Source: an uncultured Collinsella sp. | GTDB taxonomy: Bacteria; Actinomycetota; Coriobacteriia; Coriobacteriales; Coriobacteriaceae | Reading direction: 5' to 3' | NCBI GenBank assembly: GCA_900542325.1 | Contig: UQMY01000029.1 | Span: 1 to 31,740, forward strand | DNA length: 31,740 nucleotides | In this document: positions 16,195-21,797 of the stretch, in pieces | Layout: each line of letters opens with the position of its first letter | Position numbering within the stretch: position 1 is the stretch's first letter | Made by a program: the position numbers and the translations under genes | Notes under the pieces: model-generated | Databases searched by the model: none | What the model was told of the DNA's origin: nothing | Seen by the model: the letters and a program-made list of their open reading frames with translations, nothing else

Positions 16195-16987
16195 GCTTGA
16201 TCACCTCTTTTGCAAGGTTCATATACGCTTTTGCACCCTTATTTTGAGGTGCATAGGTAATTACCGGTTCTCCAAAAGACGGAGCTTCGGAGATTTTAAC
16301 TGTACGGGGGATCAGCGTCTTAAACGCCTTATCACCAAAGTACGATTGAACCTCCTCAACAACCTGATTCGATAGAGAGGTACGCGAGTCATACATGGTC
16401 ATAAGCACACCATAGGTGTCTAAGCCCTTGTTCAGACGTGATTTGACCATTTTCATTGACTCAAGCAGCTTTGTAACGCCCTCGAGTGCATAATACTCGC
16501 ACTGGATCGGAATCAAAACGCTGTCTGCTGCTGTCAAGGCGTTGATAGTAAGCAGGCCGAGCGAAGGGGGACAGTCAATGAAAATAAAATCGAACTCGTC
16601 TTGAATCGGCTCAAGCAAATCTTTGAGGCGGGTTTCACGAGCGATTGCGCTTACGAGCTCAATTTCCGCGCCTGCAAGCTGAATTGTAGCCGGAATTACG
16701 AATACCTTTTTGCAATTTGTATCAAGAACAAGCGATTCTGCCGGCACATCATTCAACAATGCATCATAGATGCAGTGATCAAGGTCTTCTTTTTCAATTC
16801 CGAATCCACTAGTGCTGTTTCCCTGCGGATCAAAATCGACAATCAGTGTCTTACGACCCTGCTCACCCAGTGCTGCTGCAAGGTTTACAGCCGTCGTTGA
16901 CTTACCGACGCCGCCTTTTTGATTGATGATTGCAATGATACGCGTGTCTTTTGCGCTCTTAGAACGTTTAACGTCGCGAAATCCCAC
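16187..16987 (-). CDS. parA: Chromosome partitioning ATPase ParA (Soj)
   Basis: This is a 266-residue ATPase of the ParA/MinD class that binds DNA non-specifically and moves ParB-parS complexes; Soj also modulates DnaA in Bacillus. The deviant Walker A K-G-G-V-G-K-S-T (24-31) with its signature lysine, the Walker A' V-D-F-D-P-Q-G-N (50-57) and D-C-P-P-S are all present. The start is GTG at 16987, supported by GGAGG five bases upstream. The next 130 bases upstream hold three parS sites, so ParB could repress or spread over this operon. It is co-transcribed with parB and the 84-residue gene. Confidence 0.95.
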   Translation of the reverse strand: MGFRDVKRSKSAKDTRIIAIINQKGGVGKSTTAVNLAAALGEQGRKTLIVDFDPQGNSTSGFGIEKEDLDHCIYDALLNDVPAESLVLDTNCKKVFVIPATIQLAGAEIELVSAIARETRLKDLLEPIQDEFDFIFIDCPPSLGLLTINALTAADSVLIPIQCEYYALEGVTKLLESMKMVKSRLNKGLDTYGVLMTMYDSRTSLSNQVVEEVQSYFGDKAFKTLIPRTVKISEAPSFGEPVITYAPQNKGAKAYMNLAKEVIKRA

Positions 16988-17026
16988 GGTCCCTCCTGGT
17001 GTGTATTAAAGCTGTCAAACGGAGGA

Positions 17027-17042
17027 TGTTTCACGTGAAACA
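17027..17042. promoter_or_regulatory. parS site 1
   Basis: TGTTTCACGTGAAACA is a perfect 16-bp match to the bacterial chromosomal parS consensus, the ParB loading site. It lies 40 bases upstream of the parA start. Confidence 0.95.
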
Positions 17043-17065
17043 TTCCGATTCGATATCAACCGCCA

Positions 17066-17081
17066 TGTTTCACGTGAAACA
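17066..17081. promoter_or_regulatory. parS site 2
   Basis: Perfect 16-bp parS, exactly 39 bp from site 1. Confidence 0.95.
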
Positions 17082-17104
17082 CTGCAAGTTGTTAGTATCC
17101 ATTA

Positions 17105-17120
17105 TGTTTCACGTGAAACA
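17105..17120. promoter_or_regulatory. parS site 3
   Basis: Perfect 16-bp parS, exactly 39 bp from site 2, ending one base before the rsmG stop codon. Confidence 0.95.
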
Positions 17121-17121
17121 T

Positions 17122-17859
17122 CTAGGCAAGCGGATTCTTCTTTGCCATGCCATTTGCACGAGGCAATGAGACAGATGCTGGATGACTCTTCTTAAGAACA
17201 ATGAACTCCCTGTGACCCAGACCCTCAGGCAAATCGATTCCGTCATTCAGAAGCGAAGTGAAGCCGCAGATCTTAGCTGCTGACATACCAGAAGCAAGCT
17301 CCTCATCCGATGGATCGCCCTTAGTGATAACAAATAGCCCTCCATCCTTGAGATACGGAGCCGCATACTCAACAAGAATCGGTAGAGGAGCCAGTGCGCG
17401 GGCGGTTACGACAGAGAACTGCTTCTTATGGCTTCGAGCATATTCTTCAAGACGATCATGAACCGCATGAGCATGTTTCAACCCAAGATCATGAACAAAA
17501 GAATTAACTGCATCAACCTTCTTGCCAACAGAGTCAATATAAGTAGCTTTACGATGCGTGGTTATGGTTAAAGGAATACCAGGGAAGCCCGCACCTGTTC
17601 CCATATCGAGCAAAGCTCCCTCAGGAGCCTTATTGATATAGGGGAGCAAAACAAGTGAGTCGAGGATATGAAGTACCGCAGCATCTTCTATGTTAAGAAT
17701 ACGGGTGAGATTGGTTGTCTTATTTGTTTCCAGAACCAAATCCAAATGTTGAATACATTTCCTCAGCTCAGTATCAGTTACGCTCAAGGAATACTCTTTG
17801 CAATAGGAAGTTAGACGACTCAACATCTCGTCAGCCTGCTGATCAGTAAGTACTAACAA
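17122..17859 (-). CDS. rsmG: 16S rRNA (guanine-527-N7)-methyltransferase
   Basis: This is a 245-residue SAM-dependent methyltransferase (GidB) that modifies G527 of 16S rRNA; its loss gives low-level streptomycin resistance in other bacteria. The SAM-binding loop is L-D-M-G-T-G-A-G-F-P-G-I-P-L, followed by the T-A-R-A-L-A-P-L motif. The start is set at a TTG (17859) because AAAGGAG lies six bases upstream. The open frame could extend to another TTG at 17907, but that codon sits in the T-run of the terminator at 17904-17937 and lacks a ribosome-binding site. Gene order jag-rsmG-parA is classic. A promoter must lie between the terminator and the start or readthrough must occur; I could not place one confidently. 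Confidence 0.92.
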   Translation of the reverse strand: MLVLTDQQADEMLSRLTSYCKEYSLSVTDTELRKCIQHLDLVLETNKTTNLTRILNIEDAAVLHILDSLVLLPYINKAPEGALLDMGTGAGFPGIPLTITTHRKATYIDSVGKKVDAVNSFVHDLGLKHAHAVHDRLEEYARSHKKQFSVVTARALAPLPILVEYAAPYLKDGGLFVITKGDPSDEELASGMSAAKICGFTSLLNDGIDLPEGLGHREFIVLKKSHPASVSLPRANGMAKKNPLA

Positions 17860-17903
17860 CGAAAGCTCCTTTCTGACAAAAATCAGTGTATCGATAACTT
17901 TTG

Positions 17904-17937
17904 ACAAAAAAAGGGGACGTGGAAACCACGTCCCCTT
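17904..17937 (-). terminator. Terminator after jag
   Basis: A perfect 12-bp stem (17911-17922 with 17926-17937) closes on an AAA loop and is followed by seven or more T on the minus strand. It separates the rpmH-jag unit from rsmG-parAB. Confidence 0.92.
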
Positions 17938-17955
17938 AGCATAAGCTCGAGTAGA

Positions 17956-18525
17956 TTATCGAGCAACAATCACCACATGGCGATCGGGGTCAGAACCCTC
18001 AGAATGAGTATCGACGGCGTCATTGCCACGAAGTGCAATGTGAACCAGTCGGCGCTCGTAGGCATTCATGGGCGGAAGCGAAACACTCTTATGGGTGCGG
18101 ATGGCACGCTCGGCAGCAGACTGAGCCATGGAGGCAACCTTGTCCTGACGGCGGCTCTTGTATCCCTCGACGTCCACTACAACCGGATACCTAAAGCCGA
18201 GCTTGCGGCTCACCAGCAATGAGAACATAACCTGAAGGGCATCAAGGGTGCGACCATGACGGCCAATGAGAACAGCAAGGTCGGGAGCCGTTACATCCAG
18301 AATCAGCTCACCCTCGTCGCCCTCATACTCATCGATAGGAGAGTTGGCGGCATCGAAGTGCGAAAGGATGGAACGCAGGATGGAAATCGCGACATCGGCA
18401 ATGGTGTCGAGCTCCTCGTCGGTCAGCTCTTCACCAGCCTTGTAGCGCTGTGCAATCTCGGGATAATCGCCCGCGACCTGCGGGGCAACCTCCTCAAGCA
18501 TATCCTCGATGATCTCTTCAGACAT
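17956..18525 (-). CDS. jag: Jag/KhpB RNA-binding protein (KH-R3H)
   Basis: This is a 189-residue RNA-binding protein. A KH domain lies in the middle with the G-x-x-G loop as I-G-R-H-G-R-T-L-D-A-L, and a C-terminal R3H domain carries R-R-L-V-H-I-A-L-R. The first 60 residues are acidic and do not look like the Jag-N domain of Bacillus, so this is the shorter actinobacterial form. The family binds RNA with KhpA and affects cell elongation and division in streptococci. The ATG at 18525 has GGAG six bases upstream, preferred over a TTG four codons earlier. It follows yidC, as in most Gram-positives, with a 12-bp palindrome in the gap. Confidence 0.88.
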   Translation of the reverse strand: MSEEIIEDMLEEVAPQVAGDYPEIAQRYKAGEELTDEELDTIADVAISILRSILSHFDAANSPIDEYEGDEGELILDVTAPDLAVLIGRHGRTLDALQVMFSLLVSRKLGFRYPVVVDVEGYKSRRQDKVASMAQSAAERAIRTHKSVSLPPMNAYERRLVHIALRGNDAVDTHSEGSDPDRHVVIVAR

Positions 18526-18540
18526 AACGTACTCCAAAAG

Positions 18541-18552
18541 TTAGGTACCTAA
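18541..18552. repeat. 12-bp palindrome, copy 2
   Basis: TTAGGTACCTAA, identical to the copy at 15037-15048, lies in the 44-bp gap between yidC and jag. The preceding base (G, reading GTTAGG) is shared too. Confidence 0.5.
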
Positions 18553-18569
18553 ATAAGATTGATATCCCA

Positions 18570-19340
18570 CTACTTCTTCTTGTGCGGGCGCGGCTTCTTC
18601 TCGCGACGAGTGACCTCAACCTGCAGCGGCGCGTTCTTAAGGCGCTCCTCCTCATCGGCCTTCGCCTTGTCGATGACCTTCTGCGTCACAAAAATCTGCT
18701 GGATAACCTGCCAAGCAGACGAGACGTCGTAGTACAGCAGAACACCAACGGGAAGGCTCCAGCCCATCCAAAGCATCATGACCGTCATGACAACGGCCAT
18801 CATACGCATGCTCTGAGCCTGCTGGCCGGTCTGGTTGCGCGACATATAGAGCTGCGGAATCAGGGTCAGGACAGCGAACAGGATCAGGCAGACCAGCGCA
18901 GGCAGCGCGACCATAAAGCCATCGGCAAAGGAGGCACTCGGCGTGGTGGTCAGGTCGGGCAGAATATTAAAGAACGAGAACGTGCCGTCGTTAAAGTAGT
19001 CCGGCAGGTTACGCAGCAGCGTAAATAGGGCGAACAGGACAGGCATCTGAATCAACAGCGGCAGACAACCAGCCATCGGGTTGAACTTGTTCTCGCTGTA
19101 GAACTTCTGCATTTCCTCGGCCTGACGCTGGGGATCGTCGGCATAGCGCTCCTGGATCTCGAGCATCTTGGGCTGCAGCACCTGCATGCGTGCCGTCGAC
19201 TTAGTCGACTTGAGCATAAGCGGCGTCAGCAGCAGACGGATGATGACCACCAGGATGATAATGGACAGGCCCCAGTCGACCGCAAAGGTCTGGATGAGCT
19301 TGAGCAGCTCGAAAAGGATGTTAACGATCCAATCCCACAT
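18570..19340 (-). CDS. yidC: Membrane protein insertase YidC/Oxa1
   Basis: This is a 256-residue insertase that helps proteins enter the membrane alone or with SecYEG. About five membrane segments are visible (24-42, 90-109, 142-163, 178-193, 195-213). The conserved hydrophilic-groove arginine is Arg35 in V-I-I-R-L-L-L-T-P-L, followed by a charged cytoplasmic helix (about 45-85). The C-terminal tail is strongly basic (R-R-E-K-K-P-R-P-H-K-K-K), which in this family can contact the ribosome. There is no lipoprotein cysteine and no large periplasmic domain, so it is the short Gram-positive form. GGAGG lies nine bases before the ATG. It follows yidD by 29 bp. Confidence 0.93.
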   Translation of the reverse strand: MWDWIVNILFELLKLIQTFAVDWGLSIIILVVIIRLLLTPLMLKSTKSTARMQVLQPKMLEIQERYADDPQRQAEEMQKFYSENKFNPMAGCLPLLIQMPVLFALFTLLRNLPDYFNDGTFSFFNILPDLTTTPSASFADGFMVALPALVCLILFAVLTLIPQLYMSRNQTGQQAQSMRMMAVVMTVMMLWMGWSLPVGVLLYYDVSSAWQVIQQIFVTQKVIDKAKADEEERLKNAPLQVEVTRREKKPRPHKKK

Positions 19341-19369
19341 GTAAGTTTTCCTCCGATAGCGAGTGCCCG

Positions 19370-19594
19370 CTAGGGCACAGGGTCATAACCGCCGACGTGC
19401 AGGGGATTGCAGCGAGCGATGCGCCTCACGGCAAGCCAGCAGCCTCTCAAAACACCGTACTTCTCAATCGCCTGGACGGCGTATTGCGAGCACGTTGGGT
19501 AATAAATGCAGGCGTCAGGCAATAAGGGCGAAATAACCTGTTGATATATGCGAATAGGAGCGATGGCAACACGTCGCAAAACGTGATTGCTCAT
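19370..19594 (-). CDS. yidD: Membrane protein insertion efficiency factor YidD
   Basis: This is a 74-residue protein with the family core C-I-Y-Y-P-T-C-S-Q-Y-A and a later G-x-x-x-G-C-W-L-A-x-R-R-I-x-R-C-N-P, ending in G-G-Y-D-P-V-P. The length is normal. An amphipathic N-terminal helix associates with the membrane and the protein aids YidC-dependent insertion. Its ATG overlaps the rnpA stop by four bases (ATGA), so the two are translationally coupled. Confidence 0.93.
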   Translation of the reverse strand: MSNHVLRRVAIAPIRIYQQVISPLLPDACIYYPTCSQYAVQAIEKYGVLRGCWLAVRRIARCNPLHVGGYDPVP

Positions 19595-19929
19595 CGCTCC
19601 TCCCCGGCAACGCCGGCGCGTTTCATAAGCGAACGCAATGCATTGTCCATCTCCTGCGGCGAGGAAACCCTCGTCTTGGGAGTTGCGAACAAGATGATGT
19701 CATAACCCGCAACGGGAAATCCACAGCTGCGAGCGGCCTCGCGCATCACACGCTTAGAACGATTGCGCACGACAGCACAACCGAGCCGTTTAGCACCAAC
19801 GAAGGCGACCCTTCCGGAGTCGCCTTCGCCAACCGATTCACATATGGTCATTCGAATCAGAGGGTGATTGAAACGACGCCCCTGACTGAACACATGCTCG
19901 AAATCTTGCCGAGACTTAATAGTCTTCAT
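19591..19929 (-). CDS. rnpA: Ribonuclease P protein component
   Basis: This is a 112-residue basic protein that binds the RNase P RNA and the 5' leader of precursor tRNAs. The family RNR motif is present as V-V-R-N-R-S-K-R-V-M-R-E, with the upstream R-F-N-H-P-L-I-R strand. Length and position after rpmH are typical. No clear ribosome-binding site precedes the ATG at 19929, only 20 bases after the rpmH stop, so coupling to rpmH or weak initiation is likely. Confidence 0.92.
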   Translation of the reverse strand: MKTIKSRQDFEHVFSQGRRFNHPLIRMTICESVGEGDSGRVAFVGAKRLGCAVVRNRSKRVMREAARSCGFPVAGYDIILFATPKTRVSSPQEMDNALRSLMKRAGVAGEER

Positions 19930-19949
19930 GCGAGATGTGTGTATCGCTG

Positions 19950-20084
19950 CTAGACAGTGAGACGCTTGCGGCCCTTGGCGCGACGACGGGCGAGCACGGC
20001 ACGACCACCCTTAGTGGCCATACGGGCACGGAAGCCATGGGTCTTGGCACGCTTACGCTTATTAGGCTGATACGTACGCTTCAT
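19950..20084 (-). CDS. rpmH: 50S ribosomal protein L34
   Basis: This is a 44-residue, very basic ribosomal protein: M-K-R-T-Y-Q-P-N-K-R-K-R at the start, then the conserved H-G-F-R-A-R-M and G-R-A-V-L-A-R-R-R-A-K-G-R-K-R-L. The ATG at 20084 is chosen by the conserved start and a GGAGGAA eight bases upstream; the open frame extends 20 residues further but that part is not L34. It is the first gene of the leftward unit and has a strong promoter at 20157-20186. Confidence 0.97.
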   Translation of the reverse strand: MKRTYQPNKRKRAKTHGFRARMATKGGRAVLARRRAKGRKRLTV

Positions 20085-20112
20085 CTTAAGTTCCTCCTGC
20101 TGCATTTCGAGT

Positions 20113-20130
20113 GTCCGCGGGGGCGCGGAC
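20113..20130 (-). other. Hairpin in the rpmH leader
   Basis: GTCCGCG (20113-20119) pairs with CGCGGAC (20124-20130) around a 4-base loop. There is no T-run, so it is a leader structure that could protect the mRNA rather than a terminator. Confidence 0.5.
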
Positions 20131-20156
20131 GCAGATATAGACACGTGAGCTTGAAG

Positions 20157-20186
20157 ATTGTAGGGAAATCAATGTTCAAATGTCAA
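20157..20186 (-). promoter_or_regulatory. Strong promoter of rpmH-rnpA-yidD-yidC-jag
   Basis: On the minus strand a perfect -35 TTGACA (20181-20186), an 18-bp spacer and -10 TACAAT (20157-20162) place the start near 20150, about 66 bases before the L34 codon 1. Confidence 0.85.
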
Positions 20187-20199
20187 GAAATCAAAGGTA

Positions 20200-20429
20200 A
20201 AAGGTTGCGCAGTTCACACGGTTCCCCCATAAGCCGAGCTCGATTTAGCGGTGCATGGCAACTTTTCACGATATTTCATCGAGTTTTCAACAGGTCATGT
20301 TGGCAATGTTGAGAACTTTTCGTCCGTTTTCCAAAGTTTTCAACAGGTTTTGAAAAGTTGTCGAAAGATGAGAAACATTGCACGGTGAGCTACTATTTGT
20401 TCGAAACCTTTTGAAAGATTGCGAGCGGC
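20200..20429. promoter_or_regulatory. Upstream origin segment with non-canonical DnaA-box-like sites
   Basis: This 345-bp gap between rpmH and the ATPase gene holds no coding frame that looks real. TTTTCAACA occurs at 20284-20292 and 20337-20345, TTCTCAACA on the minus strand at 20307-20315, and a TGAAAAGTTGTCGAAA block at 20351-20366 whose near copy lies after dnaA. TTTTCAACA differs by one base from the relaxed DnaA consensus TTWTNCACA. I see no canonical TTATCCACA. It may be the upstream half of a bipartite oriC and also contain the dnaA operon promoter, which I could not place. Confidence 0.5.
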
Positions 20430-21782
20430 ATGTCTGACGACTTTTACACCATGGTCGATTCCGGAGACCCGGCACCCGACAACGAGCACATCACCGGCGT
20501 GCGCGAAGAGCGTGAGGAAGGCGAGCAGACGACCACGCAGGCGCCAAAAGCCATGTACGCCGCGCGCATCGCCGTCTATGACGACATGCTGTCGACACCG
20601 CGTGTGATCGTCATTGATCCGCAAGATGTCCGCACGTATTTGGAAGAGACGACCAACACCGTCTACCAGTGCATGAAAGAACAAGGTGGCCATATCTCGC
20701 TCATGGTCATCCGCGAGATTGTCGAAAACTTTATCCACGCACACTTTGCCGAGCCCATCATCTCGATTCTGGACGGCGGAGACACCATCCGCTTTGCTGA
20801 TCAAGGACCCGGCATCGACGACAAGGAGCGCGCTTTCGACTTTGGCGTTACCAGCGCAAACAGCAAGATGAAGCGCTATATCCGTGGAACCGGAGCAGGG
20901 TTTCCCATGGTGCAGGAGTATTTGGAAAACGCCGGCGGGGCCGTGTCCATCGAGGACAATATGGGCAACGGCACCGTGGTTACGGTAAGCCTGGACCCTA
21001 AACGCGTGCAGGAAATCGAACGCGCCGGCGGGCGCGGTGCTGCCGTGCGGCCCGAGACGGAGCAGCCCGCATATCCCCTGCCGGGAGCTTTTGCGCAGCA
21101 GCCCATGGCAACGCAACAGATGCAGCCCCGCGTGGGACAGATGCAGCAGCCCGGAATGCTTCCTACACAAGAGCCCCAGGCGGCGTCGATGTCGATGCCG
21201 CCAAACGTGCCACAGGCCATGCCGCTGGCGGATCAGGATACAGCAGCAATGCAGCAGGCGACGGGGGCACCGGGTAGCCAGCAAATGGGCTATCAGCCGT
21301 ACCAACAGGGATATCCATATCAGCAGATGCAGCCACTGGGGTATGGCCAGCAGTTCCCGCAGCAGTACCAGCAGGGATATCAGCAGCCGTACCAGCAGAT
21401 GCCGCAGCAGCAGTACAACCCCTGGGCCCAGCAGATGCCTCCGCAGCCTTACCAACAGTGGCCTCAAAGTTTTCAACAGCAAATGCCGCCGATGCAGAGT
21501 TCTCAACAACCAGCAGCTCAAATGATGTATCCTAATGCAGCAAATCAGTATGCGCAGCCACAACCGGACGTGTTCGTAAGCGATCGCGGCAACGCCGCGC
21601 TGGGCTATCTGGCGCAAAATCAAGCGTGCGGTGCTACCGATCTGGCGAGGGCGTTTGGAAACTCGGCCCCCACTTGGTCACGCACGCTCAATGACTTGGC
21701 GCAGGCCGGCTTGGTCATCAAGCATGGCCAGAAATACCATCTGACCGAACTCGGCGCCGCTCGCGTGCGAGCTCAGAGCTAA
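20430..21782 (+). CDS. GHKL ATPase with Gln/Pro/Met-rich linker and C-terminal winged helix
   Basis: This is a 450-residue protein of unknown function. Residues about 55-188 form a histidine-kinase-like (GHKL) ATPase: N-box I-R-E-I-V-E-N (Asn100), G1 D-Q-G-P-G-I (124-129), G2 R-G-T-G-A-G-F-P-M-V (152-161) and a closing G-N-G-T-V-V-T-V-S-L strand. There is no phospho-acceptor His helix or sensor region, so it is closer to stand-alone or anti-sigma-type ATPases than to a sensor kinase. Residues about 207-380 are low-complexity, rich in Gln, Pro, Met and Tyr (many Y-Q-Q repeats). Residues 381-450 look like a MarR-style winged helix (T-D-L-A-R-A-F, then S-R-T-L-N-D-L-A-Q-A-G-L-V). It lies 15 bp before dnaA and between two DnaA-box clusters, so a role in origin control is suggested by position only. 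No strong ribosome-binding site precedes the ATG. Confidence 0.75.
   Translation: MSDDFYTMVDSGDPAPDNEHITGVREEREEGEQTTTQAPKAMYAARIAVYDDMLSTPRVIVIDPQDVRTYLEETTNTVYQCMKEQGGHISLMVIREIVENFIHAHFAEPIISILDGGDTIRFADQGPGIDDKERAFDFGVTSANSKMKRYIRGTGAGFPMVQEYLENAGGAVSIEDNMGNGTVVTVSLDPKRVQEIERAGGRGAAVRPETEQPAYPLPGAFAQQPMATQQMQPRVGQMQQPGMLPTQEPQAASMSMPPNVPQAMPLADQDTAAMQQATGAPGSQQMGYQPYQQGYPYQQMQPLGYGQQFPQQYQQGYQQPYQQMPQQQYNPWAQQMPPQPYQQWPQSFQQQMPPMQSSQQPAAQMMYPNAANQYAQPQPDVFVSDRGNAALGYLAQNQACGATDLARAFGNSAPTWSRTLNDLAQAGLVIKHGQKYHLTELGAARVRAQS
21470..21508 (+). other. DnaA-box-like pair inside the ATPase gene
   Basis: TTTTCAACA (21470-21478) and TTCTCAACA (21500-21508) lie in the Gln-rich coding stretch, where CAACA encodes Gln/Asn-type codons. 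They match the intergenic boxes, 30 bp apart. They could be functional or a by-product of CAA/CAG codons. Confidence 0.3.
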
Positions 21783-21797
21783 AGAACGGGAGAGACA

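Noticed and set aside
17027..17120. CRISPR-like array
   Set aside because: The regular repeats are parS palindromes; there are only three, the spacers are short and no cas gene is present.
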